This document shows positions 52,902 to 61,898 of a stretch of DNA of 64,000 nt, one piece after another. The notes beneath the pieces were generated by a model. The model saw only the letters and a program-made list of their open reading frames with translations, was not told the origin of the DNA and searched no databases. This DNA comes from Peptococcaceae bacterium BRH_c4b (GTDB lineage Bacteria > Bacillota > Desulfotomaculia > Desulfotomaculales > Desulfocucumaceae): the NCBI GenBank assembly GCA_000961595.1, contig LADO01000042.1, positions 1 to 64,000 of the forward strand, written 5' to 3'. Both the position numbers and the translations under genes were made by a program. Each line of letters begins with the position of its first letter. Positions within the stretch are counted from its first letter, which is position 1.

Positions 52902-54281
52902 TTAATACTCCCATTCAAAATTGCCCACTTCGGGCTGGGCTGTCATGGCATCCTTCATAATGCCGGTTATTTCCTCCAGACGGGCGGGGGTTTTGGCCTC
53001 GCAGCGGGCTACCAGCACGGGCTGGGTGTTAGATGACCGCACCAGGCCCCAGCCGTCTCCGAACAGCACCCTTACTCCATCCACGTCGATTACTTGATAT
53101 TTTTCCCGGAAAAAATTCTGTAAACGTTTTACCACCTCAAATTTTACCTCGTCCGGGCAGGGTACCCTGGTCTCGGCGGTGGAGTAATATTTGGGCAGGT
53201 CTTTAACCATGGCGGAAAGGGGAGGCCCGGCGTTGGACAGCATCCTTAACAGTCTGCCGGTGGCGTAAAAGGCGTCATCATAGCCGAAATATTCATCAGC
53301 AAAGAACATGTGGCCGGACATTTCGCCGGTGAAGGGGGCGTCAAGTTCCTTCATTTTAGCCTTGATCAGAGAATGACCGGTCTTGTAAAATACGGGTTTT
53401 CCGCCCAGCCGTTGTACTTCATCCACCAGTGTCTGGGAGCACTTCACTTCAATTATGGAAGGAGCCCCCGGATATTTGGCCAGTATTTCCGGCCACATCA
53501 GGGCCATAAACTGGTCGCCCCAGATTACCTCGCCCGTGTCATCCACCACACCAATGCGGTCCGCGTCCCCGTCAAAGGCGATGCCAGCATCTGCTTTCTC
53601 TATCAGCACCGTTTTAATCAAGTCCTGCAGATTTTTCCTTTTCACCGGGTCCGGGTGATGATTGGGGAAGTCGGGGTTTGGCTCGCAGTAAAGGGGGATC
53701 ACCCGGCAGCCCATGGCCTCGACTATTTCCACGGCAAAAAATGATGCAGTACCGTTGCCGCAGTCCACCACGACTTTCAGTTTTTTTGGTCCCAGCGTAA
53801 TTTTCTCCCTGAGCATTTGCATATAGTCCGGTACAGGGTTGTTGGTGGAAACGCTGCCATTGCCGGATATAAAATCTTCATCTTCGATTAGTTTACGCAG
53901 GGCTTGTATTTCCTGGCCGTATATAGTGCCGGCGCCCAGGGCAATTTTAAAGCCATTGTCCTCAGATGGGTTGTGGCTGCCGGTAATCATTACTCCTGCT
54001 TCCATGCCGTATTTAACCCGGGCATAATAGAAAATAGGGGTGACCACTGTGCCGATATCTACCACCCGGCATCCCGTGGACAGCAGTCCGGCGGTTAATG
54101 CCCTGGCAAGTCTGGGCGAACTGTAGCGGTTGTCCATACCCACCAGTACGTCCGTAAGGCCCTTTCTCCTTACGGTGGTTCCGAAAGCCTGTCCCAGAAG
54201 CTTAACGGTCTGGTCCGTGAGGTCGCGGTCAGCCACTCCACGGATGTCATATTCCCTGAAAATGCTGGGATTTATTTGCAT
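52902..54281 (-). CDS. Phosphomannomutase/phosphoglucomutase
   Basis: This 459-residue alpha-D-phosphohexomutase has the catalytic serine loop GVMITGSHNPSEDNG, the metal loop FDGDADRIG, the sugar-binding loop TGEMSGHMFF and the C-terminal phosphate loop SSNTQPVLVARCEA. It interconverts hexose 1- and 6-phosphates for nucleotide-sugar and wall or lipopolysaccharide-like polymer synthesis. ATG at 54281 follows GGGGGATAG. Length and motifs are normal. Confidence 0.95.
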   Translation of the reverse strand: MQINPSIFREYDIRGVADRDLTDQTVKLLGQAFGTTVRRKGLTDVLVGMDNRYSSPRLARALTAGLLSTGCRVVDIGTVVTPIFYYARVKYGMEAGVMITGSHNPSEDNGFKIALGAGTIYGQEIQALRKLIEDEDFISGNGSVSTNNPVPDYMQMLREKITLGPKKLKVVVDCGNGTASFFAVEIVEAMGCRVIPLYCEPNPDFPNHHPDPVKRKNLQDLIKTVLIEKADAGIAFDGDADRIGVVDDTGEVIWGDQFMALMWPEILAKYPGAPSIIEVKCSQTLVDEVQRLGGKPVFYKTGHSLIKAKMKELDAPFTGEMSGHMFFADEYFGYDDAFYATGRLLRMLSNAGPPLSAMVKDLPKYYSTAETRVPCPDEVKFEVVKRLQNFFREKYQVIDVDGVRVLFGDGWGLVRSSNTQPVLVARCEAKTPARLEEITGIMKDAMTAQPEVGNFEWEY

Positions 54282-54719
54282 GTTCTATCCCCCCTGTGCT
54301 AATTTAGTGTTCTCTGATACCATTACATTCCTTTTTTACCAATATGCCTTTATGCCTTCGCCAAAACAGGCCCGTATCCTGCCGGACCCGCTTTAAATTT
54401 AGGAAAATATCAAGATCGTGTAGTTTCAGATTTTTGCGCGGGAGCGTATGCTGATTCAAGCTGAACTACTGAAAGGAATATATGGTTGCTCAGGGTATTT
54501 TTTGCATCAAGGATGATTTTATGCGCTTTGTTAGTGTATTTTTAGTCTGTTTGTTGTTGCGCGGTTTCATTTGAGGTCTTATATAATATCGATATATAAT
54601 AATATCAATTGTAATTAGTAATCGGCCAAAATAAAAGGAACGGGGCTTTGTTCGTCGAAAAAATGTTTGACGTAATAATTTTGGTCCTGGTGAGGATACC
54701 GGGGCAAGGAGTGCTTTTT
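54282..54719. other. 438-bp intergenic region between divergent genes
   Basis: It is AT-rich. Promoter-like TATAAT occurs near 54581, with several ATATC/GATAT short inverted repeats around 54585-54605. No gene or dispersed repeat is visible. It probably holds the promoters of the two divergent flanking genes. Confidence 0.45.
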
Positions 54720-55532
54720 ATGCTTGCAGACTTACATGTGCACACCACTGCCTCGGACGGCACAGACAGCCCGGCAACGGTGGTAGCCAGGGCGGCGGAA
54801 ATCGGCCTGACAGCCCTGGCTGTGGCTGATCACGATACCCTGGAAGGTATCAGGGAGGCCGAAAGTGCAGGGGCGAGGTACGGTGTGGAGGTTTTACCGG
54901 CTATAGAACTGGGGACGGAACTGGGGGGCAAGGAGATACACATCCTCGGTTATCTGCTTGACCCGAATGATCTGGTCCTGCAAGAGCATCTGGCGTCTTT
55001 CCGCCGGTCCCGTCGCCAGCGGGCGGAGAGCATGGTGGAAAAACTGCGGCATATGGGTTTTGGCATAACCAATAACAGGGTTTTGGAGATTGCCGGCAGC
55101 GGATCGGTGGGAAGACCTCACATCGCCAGAGCACTGGCTGAGACCGGGGCGGTGAGCTCTGTCGGCGAGGCATTTGAGAAATACATTGGCTACGGCAAGC
55201 CTGCCTATGAGTCCAGGGTCAAATACCTTCCTTCGGAAGCGGTGCGGCTAATTCGCAGATCCGGGGGAGTGGCTGTTTTTGCTCATCCGGGTATGGCGGG
55301 TTGCGACGCACTGATTCCTGCGCTGGTGGATGCAGGTTTGCAGGGGCTGGAAGTGTATCATCCCGGCCATTACCCGGCTACCAGCGATCATTACCGGCGG
55401 CTGTGCCGGCAATACAACCTGCTTGCCACCGGGGGCTCGGACTATCATGGCAGCAGCCACCAGGAGCACAAAAAGCTGGGAGCCGCAACTGTTGACTACC
55501 GGGTGGTCCGGGAAATGAAAAGATTAAGGTAA
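54720..55532 (+). CDS. PHP-domain phosphoesterase (RNase AM/YciV-like)
   Basis: This 270-residue protein has the PHP metal motifs DLHVHTTASDG, VADHDT, the Glu in PAIELGTE, VFAHPGM and GSDYHG. It resembles 3',5'-nucleoside bisphosphate phosphatase or YciV 5'-3' exonucleases that trim small RNAs. An upstream TTG at 54648 keeps the frame open, but AAGGAG 8-9 bp before the ATG at 54720 and the normal N-terminus favour the shorter form. Confidence 0.92.
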   Translation: MLADLHVHTTASDGTDSPATVVARAAEIGLTALAVADHDTLEGIREAESAGARYGVEVLPAIELGTELGGKEIHILGYLLDPNDLVLQEHLASFRRSRRQRAESMVEKLRHMGFGITNNRVLEIAGSGSVGRPHIARALAETGAVSSVGEAFEKYIGYGKPAYESRVKYLPSEAVRLIRRSGGVAVFAHPGMAGCDALIPALVDAGLQGLEVYHPGHYPATSDHYRRLCRQYNLLATGGSDYHGSSHQEHKKLGAATVDYRVVREMKRLR

Positions 55533-55536
55533 TTAT

Positions 55537-55853
55537 AAAAGTCAAAAGTCAAATGTCAAATGTCAGGAGTCAGTATGAGAGAACGGTTTATCGTCTAGAA
55601 ATATTCTGAATTCTGACTACTGCCCTGAAAATAAGTTTAGGGAAATGTCATCCTAAGTTTAGCGAAGTTGTCATCCTGAGCGTAAGCGAAGGATCTTGGA
55701 TTCTTCACTTCGTTCAGAATGACATAAAGTGTCCTGGATTTTCATACTCTGATGGTGCCGCTGCAGGCGGCATGGGGGTCTGAATTCTGAATACCTGAAT
55801 AGTAACAGGCAAAGGTATTTTAAGTGACCTTAGACCTTGGACCTTAGACTATC
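55537..55853. repeat. Nested composite repeat: GTCAAAAGTC/GACCTTAGAC element carrying another repeat
   Basis: The outer ends are AAAAGTCAAAAGTCAAATGT (55537) and GACCTTAGACCTTGGACC, then TTAGAC (55827-55850). These ends occur directly joined in 60607-60665. Inside lies the 180-bp element 55614-55795, the inverted partner of 30670-30829. That inner copy has a 23-bp internal duplication (GTCATCCT...GTCATCCT). The order suggests that one element inserted into another. No gene is present. Confidence 0.82.
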
Positions 55854-55871
55854 TTTTTAGGGGGAGCTTCC

Positions 55872-57044
55872 GTGCAAACTGCGGATCGTATTGCCGGAAT
55901 TGGTTCGGCAATATTTAATGAGATGGAGATTTTAAAAAGGAAGGTAGAGGAGCGGGGCGTGACAGTGATTAACCTGGGTGTGGGTACGCCGGACCGCCCC
56001 CCTGCACCGCACATAATCCAGGCCATGCACCGGGCTCTTGACAATCCCAACAATTACCGTTATCCCCTGGAGGGCATGCCGGAGTTGTACAGGGCGTTAA
56101 CTGACTGGTATAAAAGAAGGTTTGGGGTGGTTCTGGACTCCGCCAGCGAGGTACTGGTGCTGATGGGCTCCCAGGATGGGCTGGCCCACCTGGCCATGGC
56201 CTATATCAACCCTGGGGATATTGCCCTTGTTCCGGATCCTGGCTACCCTATTTATGCCTGCGGCATCAAACTTGCTGGCGGAGAGGTGTATCCCCTGCCG
56301 CTGCTGGCCAAGAACGACTTTCTGCCCGATTTTGATGCCATACCGGAGGGTATAGCCCGTAGGGCCAAACTGATCTGGCTCAACTACCCCAACAATCCCG
56401 TGGCGGCAAATGCCAATCGGGAATTTTTTGAAAAAGCTGCGGCTTTTGGTAAAAAATACGGTATTCTTGTGTGCCACGATGTGGCCTATTCCGAACTGGC
56501 TTATGACGGCTTCAAGCCGGTGAGTTTCCTGGAGGCGCCCGGGGCCAGGGAGGTTGGTATAGAGTTTTATTCACTGTCCAAGACCTACAATATGGCGGGT
56601 TGCAGAATTGGTTTTGCAGTGGGCAACAGCGCTGTGCTGGAGGCGTTGGGGAGGGTTAAATCCAACATAGATTACGGTGTTTTCAGGGTTGTGCAGGAGG
56701 CCGGCATAGCCGCTCTGGAAGGTCCCCAGGATTGTGTAGAGGAAAACGCCAGGGTATACCAGCGCAGGAGGGACGTGCTGGTGGACGGTCTGGCCGGACT
56801 GGGCTGGCAAATGCCCAAACCCCGGGCATCAATGTTTGTATGGGCCCCGCTGCCTCCGGGCTATGTCTCCTCCTGGGAATTCTGCCTGGAACTCCTGGCT
56901 AAGGCCGGGGTTATAGTCATTCCCGGGGTGGCTTTCGGAGAGAGTGGTGAGGGCTATGTCAGGATCGCTATGGTGCAGGAGGAAGAGGTGCTGGTTGAGG
57001 CGGTGCGGCGCATAGGGGAATCCTTCAGTTTTGGAAGCAGTTAA
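55872..57044 (+). CDS. PLP-dependent aminotransferase, class I/II (LL-DAP aminotransferase-like)
   Basis: This 390-residue fold-type I aminotransferase has the PLP-Lys in YSLSKTYNMAGCR, WLNYPNNPVAA, HDVAYSEL and a C-terminal Arg in VRIAM. The overall look is close to LL-diaminopimelate/alanine-type aminotransferases of Firmicutes. Substrate specificity cannot be fixed from motifs. The GTG start at 55872 follows GGGGGAG. Confidence 0.88.
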   Translation: MQTADRIAGIGSAIFNEMEILKRKVEERGVTVINLGVGTPDRPPAPHIIQAMHRALDNPNNYRYPLEGMPELYRALTDWYKRRFGVVLDSASEVLVLMGSQDGLAHLAMAYINPGDIALVPDPGYPIYACGIKLAGGEVYPLPLLAKNDFLPDFDAIPEGIARRAKLIWLNYPNNPVAANANREFFEKAAAFGKKYGILVCHDVAYSELAYDGFKPVSFLEAPGAREVGIEFYSLSKTYNMAGCRIGFAVGNSAVLEALGRVKSNIDYGVFRVVQEAGIAALEGPQDCVEENARVYQRRRDVLVDGLAGLGWQMPKPRASMFVWAPLPPGYVSSWEFCLELLAKAGVIVIPGVAFGESGEGYVRIAMVQEEEVLVEAVRRIGESFSFGSS

Positions 57045-57140
57045 GTCCGCAGTTTTTCAACGGTCTCCTGGTTCATAGAGTCTAATATAAGCCCCTAAAG
57101 CATATATTATGAGCATATAGGTATGCAGGGGTGGTCCGTT

Positions 57141-57416
57141 ATGAACGAGTACAGCGATGTTGCATATTGGCAGCGCAGGACGCGGGATCTGGAAGAAAAA
57201 GTGGAACAGCTGCGTCTGAGCAGGAGAGTGTTAATGAATCTCATAGAAAAGCTGGAAAAGGAGAAAGCCAGTCTTACCGGCAAGTTGGAAAAGGAAAATA
57301 AAAAACTGCATTGCGCCAACTATCGTTATGCACGATGGTTGCTAAGGAAAAACAGTCAGATTGTGGAGCTGGAAATGAAATTACAAGATAACTTTAAACA
57401 TGATTCCGCAAATTAA
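57141..57416 (+). CDS. Small coiled-coil protein of unknown function
   Basis: This 91-residue protein is almost entirely a charged coiled coil (about residues 14-85), followed by a short tail. It has no Cys, signal peptide or membrane helix. ATG 57141 follows GGGGTGG; ATG 57123 lacks an SD sequence. The family is not recognised. Confidence 0.65.
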   Translation: MNEYSDVAYWQRRTRDLEEKVEQLRLSRRVLMNLIEKLEKEKASLTGKLEKENKKLHCANYRYARWLLRKNSQIVELEMKLQDNFKHDSAN

Positions 57417-57632
57417 TTTTTTATCCACAATGATATGCACATGTTGGGGATAACATCAGTCAGAATAAAATTATGATATATAATTTTAATTTAGGAAATG
57501 AAATTGTAGATTAATACAATTTACTGAATTGTTCTACAATTTTTTTTATTACCTTTTGTTGAGCTTTGTTTCATATTGTATGCTTTTACTGCTTTATTAA
57601 CGATGATATAATATATAATTGAGGCGATGTTT

Positions 57633-58055
57633 ATGAAAATTGCGGTGGTAGACGGGCAGGGCGGCGGCATAGGCAAACATATCGTAGAAAAACTACGCCG
57701 GGAATTGCCCGAAGATGTAGAATTTTTAGCACTAGGCACCAATGCCCTGGCCACTTCCATGATGTTAAAGGCCGGGGCTAACGAGGGAGCCACCGGGGAA
57801 GGCGCGGTTGCATACAACGCCTCCAGGGTGGACGTGATTGCCGGTCCGGTTAGTATTATGTTTCCTCACGGCATGCTGGGGGAACTCACGCCAAAAATGG
57901 CGGAAGCCCTGGCGTCCAGCCCGGCCCGTAAATTCCTGGTGCCCCTCAACAGGAGCGGGGTGGAAATGGTGGGCTTGCGGTCCGAGCCTCTGCCCCACAT
58001 GATCGAGGAGTTGGTGCGCCGGGTAAAGGAATATATCGAGTCGTTGCAAGGCTGA
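57633..58055 (+). CDS. DUF3842 family protein
   Basis: This 140-residue protein has a Rossmann-like start, VVDGQGGGIGKHIVEKL, a Thr/Ala-rich middle (GTNALATSMMLKAGANEGATG) and a conserved GPVSIM stretch, as in DUF3842. Function is unknown; nucleotide binding is suggested by the glycine loop. The start is ATG 57633, 8 bp after GAGG. Confidence 0.82.
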   Translation: MKIAVVDGQGGGIGKHIVEKLRRELPEDVEFLALGTNALATSMMLKAGANEGATGEGAVAYNASRVDVIAGPVSIMFPHGMLGELTPKMAEALASSPARKFLVPLNRSGVEMVGLRSEPLPHMIEELVRRVKEYIESLQG

Positions 58056-58162
58056 AGCTGACTTCTTTGGTTAGCGTGGATGTATACAATTTTTATTGGC
58101 AGGATTATAAAATATAATGTTGAATTAATTAAATATAGTCGATACAGTCCGAACAATTTATT

Positions 58163-58356
58163 CACAGGTGCCCTTTTAGGGCTAATAGGGGAATCAGGTT
58201 AAACTCCTGAGCGGTCTCCGCCACTGTAAACGGACGTGCGTAAAAATCAAAAGTCGAATGTCAAAAGTCAATGAGAACTGGGAACTTTAGACCTTGGACA
58301 TTAGACTTTCGACCTTAGACTTAACGACGTCCGCCAAGCCAGGATACCTGCCTGTG
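58163..58356 (+). ncRNA. Cobalamin riboswitch with a repeat inserted in a peripheral stem
   Basis: P1 pairs CACAGG (58163-58168) with CCTGTG (58351-58356). The conserved core is present: GGTGCC, GGGAATCAGGTTAAACTCCTGA, CCGCCACTGTAAACGG and AAGCCAGGATACCTGCC. The stem CGGACGT (58231-58237) and ACGTCCG (58327-58333), normally capped by a short loop, instead encloses an 87-nt repeat. A terminator follows (see the next entry). Adenosylcobalamin should switch off the cob operon. Confidence 0.93.
58239..58325. repeat. GTCAAAAGTC/GACCTTAGAC element inside the riboswitch
   Basis: It starts with AAAAATCAAAAGTCGAATGT and ends with GACTTTCGACCTTAGACTT. It belongs to the family at 25146, 55537 and 60607. 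Its two halves are partly complementary, so it would fold as an extension of the host stem. Confidence 0.88.
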
Positions 58357-58412
58357 GAAGCCGGTAACCTCCACGCGAGTATGGAGGAGGGCTCTTTTTA
58401 GGCAATGGAGAC

Positions 58413-58447
58413 AACTCCGGTCCGAAAAGGCCGGGGTTTATTTTTTA
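58413..58447 (+). terminator. Expression-platform terminator of the cobalamin riboswitch
   Basis: AACTCCGGTC, loop CGAAAA, GGCCGGGGTT followed by TATTTTTT. It lies just before the cobU SD sequence. An upstream CCTCC-rich stretch could act as antiterminator. Confidence 0.82.
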
Positions 58448-58462
58448 AAGGGGTTAACGAGT

Positions 58463-59044
58463 GTGAACAGGGGTAAATTTATCCTGGTGCTGGGCGGAGC
58501 CCGCAGCGGCAAAAGCGAATTTGCAGAAAATCTGGCTAATGACCTGGCTCCTTCCGTAACTTATGTGGCAACGGCCGCAGCCGGGGACGGGGAAATGACC
58601 AGGCGTATAGAAAATCACCGGTCTAGAAGGCCACCCGGCTGGAAAACGGTGGAGGAGACCCACCTTCTCCCGGAGGTATTACGGGAACATGGTTCCACGC
58701 CCGGGGTGGTGCTGGTCGACTGTCTGACCGTATGGCTCACAAACCTTCTGCTGGACGAAAGTATACCTTATCCGGGGGCCCCGGATGAGGCGAAGGAAGA
58801 CTTTATAACCAGTAAGGTATCGGAACTGGCCAACCGGGCTCTGGAGTGCAGGGCGCATGTGCTCCTGGTGGCTAATGAGGTAGGTATGGGTATCGTCCCG
58901 GCCTACCCCCTGGGCCGGCTGTTCCGCGACGTAGCGGGAAGAGCCAACCGGCATTTGGCCGGGATGGCGGACGAAGTATATTTTGTGGCAGCCGGACTGG
59001 CACTGGAGATGAAATCAATCGCGGTTAACAGCCGGACGATTTGA
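58463..59044 (+). CDS. cobU: Adenosylcobinamide kinase / adenosylcobinamide-phosphate guanylyltransferase
   Basis: This 193-residue bifunctional enzyme phosphorylates adenosylcobinamide and then transfers GMP to it. It has the P-loop LGGARSGKSEFAE, the conserved TYVATAAAGDGEM, RIENHRSRRP and a C-terminal NEVGMGIVP. The start is GTG 58463 after AAAGGGG. It is the first gene of the cob operon behind the riboswitch. Confidence 0.96.
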   Translation: MNRGKFILVLGGARSGKSEFAENLANDLAPSVTYVATAAAGDGEMTRRIENHRSRRPPGWKTVEETHLLPEVLREHGSTPGVVLVDCLTVWLTNLLLDESIPYPGAPDEAKEDFITSKVSELANRALECRAHVLLVANEVGMGIVPAYPLGRLFRDVAGRANRHLAGMADEVYFVAAGLALEMKSIAVNSRTI

Positions 59045-59056
59045 GGAGGACGGGAT

Positions 59057-60607
59057 ATGACAGCGAGGACCATAATGGTTCAGGGGACGGCCTCCCATGT
59101 GGGCAAAAGCGTTTTGGTGGCGGCATTGTGCAGGATTTTTTACCGGGACGGTTATAAGGTGGTTCCATATAAATCTCAAAATATGGCCCTGAATTCCTTT
59201 GTAACCAGGGACGGTGGGGAAATGGGGCGGGCACAGGTGGTGCAGGCCGAGGCGGCCGGCCGGGAGCCTTCCGTGGATATGAACCCCATTTTGCTGAAAC
59301 CCACCGGACATGCTTCTTCCCAGGTGGTTGTCCTGGGCAGGCCGGTGGGCAACATGTGCGCCCAGGAATACCACCTGGAGTACGCCCCTAAGGCATGGGG
59401 GCTGGCCTGCCAGGCGCTGGACCGCCTCAGGTCGGAAAACGACATCGTGGTTATTGAAGGGGCAGGTAGTCCGGCGGAAGTTAACCTGCAGGAAAAGGAA
59501 ATAGTAAATATGCGGGTGGCCAGGCAGGCGGACGCTCCGGTGCTGCTTACTGCCGATATCGATAAGGGCGGGGCTCTGGCCTCGGTGGTGGGAACTCTCG
59601 AACTCATTTCCCCGGAGGACCGTGACAGGGTGGCCGGGGTGATCATAAATAAATTCCGGGGTGATTTGTCCCTTTTTCAGCCTGCGGTGGATTTCCTGGA
59701 AGCCAGGACGGGCAAGCCGGTAATAGGAGTGGTGCCCTACTTTCAGGGTTTCAGAGTTCAGGAGGAGGACACCGTATCCGAAGATACCATCAAAAATTCC
59801 GCCGGCTCCCGGCGGGGAGACGTGGAAATTGCCGTTATACACCTGCCCCATATTTCTAACTTCACTGACTTTGACCCCCTGGAGGACGAGCCTGATGTGC
59901 ATCTCCGCTATGTAGGCCGGGGCACTCCTCTGGGCAGCCCGGATTTGATTATTATTCCGGGGAGTAAAAATACCATTGAAGATCTGGCCTATTTGAACAG
60001 AACGGGCCTGGCGGAAAAGATTTGTGAACTATCCCGGGAAGGCGTGCCGGTGATCGGTATTTGTGGCGGCTTTCAGATCCTGGGCAGAGAACTTAACGAC
60101 CCGCTGCACACGGAATCAAGCATACCCAGGCTGGAAGGTCTGGGCCTGCTTGATATTTCCACAACCTTTGCCCCGGAAAAAATAACCACCCAGGTGGAGG
60201 CCAGGGTTTGCGGGCCGGGATTTTTCCTGGAAAACTCAAAGGATATACAGGTGACTGGTTACGAAATACATATGGGGGTATCCCGGCCGGGAGATGAAGT
60301 TGTCCCCGCCTTTGAGATTGTCAGCAGGCTGGGAGAGCAGGTAAGTTTCCCCGATGGGGCTGTCCGTTTGGACGGGATGGTGTGGGGCACATACATACAT
60401 GGTGTTTTTGACGGGGCTTCCTTCCGGCGCAGCGTTATTAATTCCCTGCGTCGCAGAAAGGGACTTGATCCCCTTGAGGAAAGTGCTTCGCTATCCGCCT
60501 GGGAGCAACGGCAAAGAGATTATGACCGGCTGGGCGAAGTGGTGCGGGGGAGCCTGGATATGGGAAAAATATATGATCTGCTGGGCTTGCCCGGAAGAAA
60601 ACAATAG
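59057..60607 (+). CDS. cobQ: Cobyric acid synthase
   Basis: This 516-residue ATP-dependent amidase makes cobyric acid from adenosylcobyrinic acid a,c-diamide. The N-terminal CobQ/DTBS P-loop domain has GTASHVGKSVLVAALCRIF and YKSQNMALNS. The C-terminal class I glutamine amidotransferase-like domain has the nucleophile Cys in GICGGFQILG and a late His/Glu pair. ATG follows GAGGAGG. Confidence 0.97.
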   Translation: MTARTIMVQGTASHVGKSVLVAALCRIFYRDGYKVVPYKSQNMALNSFVTRDGGEMGRAQVVQAEAAGREPSVDMNPILLKPTGHASSQVVVLGRPVGNMCAQEYHLEYAPKAWGLACQALDRLRSENDIVVIEGAGSPAEVNLQEKEIVNMRVARQADAPVLLTADIDKGGALASVVGTLELISPEDRDRVAGVIINKFRGDLSLFQPAVDFLEARTGKPVIGVVPYFQGFRVQEEDTVSEDTIKNSAGSRRGDVEIAVIHLPHISNFTDFDPLEDEPDVHLRYVGRGTPLGSPDLIIIPGSKNTIEDLAYLNRTGLAEKICELSREGVPVIGICGGFQILGRELNDPLHTESSIPRLEGLGLLDISTTFAPEKITTQVEARVCGPGFFLENSKDIQVTGYEIHMGVSRPGDEVVPAFEIVSRLGEQVSFPDGAVRLDGMVWGTYIHGVFDGASFRRSVINSLRRRKGLDPLEESASLSAWEQRQRDYDRLGEVVRGSLDMGKIYDLLGLPGRKQ

Positions 60608-60665
60608 AAAAGTCGAATGTCAAAAGTCAATTAGACCTTCGACCTTAGACTTTCGACCTTAATTA
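60607..60665. repeat. GTCAAAAGTC/GACCTTAGAC element between cobQ and cbiB
   Basis: A compact 59-bp member that begins at the last base of the cobQ stop codon: GAAAAGTCGAATGTCAAAAG, then TCAATTAGACCTTCGACCTT and AGACTTTCGACCTT. It is a near copy of the riboswitch insert without the middle spacer. Confidence 0.88.
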
Positions 60666-60681
60666 AGGAATTGAGTTATTT

Positions 60682-61644
60682 ATGAATTTAGCAGTTATAG
60701 TATCCGCAGCTTACATTATCGATTTGCTGGTGGGCGACCCCCCGCGCCTGCCCCATCCCGTTATATTTATAGGAAGACTTATATCGGTCCTGGAAGGGTT
60801 TTTACGTCCCCGCTGCGCCGGCAGTCCGGCTGCTTCCATATGGGTGGGCGCTTTTCTGGCGGCGGTGGTGGTGGGGTCCAGCTATCTACTGACTTTGCTG
60901 CTACTCTGGCTGGCATTCCTAATTCACCCCTGGCTGGGGGCGGTTGCTGAAATATGGCTGATATCCACCACCCTTGCCGCCAGGGGGCTGTCCGGGGCGG
61001 CCTTTGACGTGCTGAAGCCTCTGCGGGAGGGCGATTTGCAGGGAGCCCGTCTGATGGTCGGCAGGATTGTGGGCAGGGATACCTCTTCCATGGACGTGGC
61101 CGGGGTAACCAGGGCAACGGTGGAAACAGTGGCCGAGAATATTGTGGACGGGGTGGTGGCGCCCATTTTTTATGCCCTAATCGGCGGCGCGCCCCTGGCT
61201 ATGGCTTACAAGGCGGTAAATACCCTGGACTCCATGGTGGGCTACCGGGATGATAAATATTTATATTTTGGAAGATTTTCCGCCCGGCTGGACGACCTGG
61301 CCAACTACCTCCCGGCCAGATTGACGGGGATGATGCTGGTTATTGCCGCCTGGCTCACCGGGAGGAACGCGGGGGCAACCCTGCGGACGGTGCTGAAGGA
61401 TGCCCGCAGGCACCCCAGCCCTAACAGCGGCATACCGGAATCCGCCGTGGCCGGGGCGCTGGGAGTTCGTCTGGGAGGACTGAACATATACGGGAGGCGC
61501 GAGTCTTTTCGCCAGTATCTTGGAGAGCCGCTGCACCCGCTGCAGGCGTTTCACATCCGTAGCGCTGTGGATATGATGTATCTTTCCAGCTTTTTGGCGC
61601 TGTTGTTCGGGATTCTGGTGCTGCATATACTCAGTAGTCAGTAG
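60682..61644 (+). CDS. cbiB: Adenosylcobinamide-phosphate synthase
   Basis: This 320-residue membrane protein has four or five hydrophobic segments. Conserved motifs are DLLVGDPPRLPHPV, TLDSMVGYRDDKY and DARRHPSPNSGIPESAVAGALGV. It attaches the aminopropanol(-phosphate) arm to cobyric acid. ATG 60682 has only a weak SD sequence. The last codons (SSQ and the stop) are formed by the TCAGTAGTCAG repeat, so the natural C-terminus may have been changed by an insertion. Confidence 0.95.
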   Translation: MNLAVIVSAAYIIDLLVGDPPRLPHPVIFIGRLISVLEGFLRPRCAGSPAASIWVGAFLAAVVVGSSYLLTLLLLWLAFLIHPWLGAVAEIWLISTTLAARGLSGAAFDVLKPLREGDLQGARLMVGRIVGRDTSSMDVAGVTRATVETVAENIVDGVVAPIFYALIGGAPLAMAYKAVNTLDSMVGYRDDKYLYFGRFSARLDDLANYLPARLTGMMLVIAAWLTGRNAGATLRTVLKDARRHPSPNSGIPESAVAGALGVRLGGLNIYGRRESFRQYLGEPLHPLQAFHIRSAVDMMYLSSFLALLFGILVLHILSSQ

Positions 61645-61650
61645 TCAGTA

Positions 61651-61857
61651 GTTGCGGAAGGTTTCCGTAAACGAAGCAAAGCAGATAAAATCCGCTTTTT
61701 AAACATTGCGCAAGGTTCTGTTGAAGAATGCCGATACTACCTGATTCTTACGAAGGATCTTGGATATGGTGATATTTCCGAAACAAAACTTCTTTTGCAA
61801 GAGGTTAGTAAACTGCTGGAAGCATGTTCTCGGGGTATTCTGACTACTGACTACTGA
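61651..61857 (+). pseudogene. Four-helix-bundle (23S rRNA intervening-sequence-type) protein remnant
   Basis: The frame reads VAEGFRKRSKADKIRFLNIA, then QGSVEECRYYLILTKDLGYG and a final TTDY before TGA. This is the C-terminal two-thirds of the IVP four-helix-bundle family. No start codon or N-terminal helix is present. It lies exactly between copies of the TCAGTAGTCAG and CTACTGACTACTGA repeats. It fills 61645-61880 together with these repeats. Confidence 0.85.
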
Positions 61858-61898
61858 CTACTGATTACTGATTACTGATATTGGAAGGGGTCGTTGCT

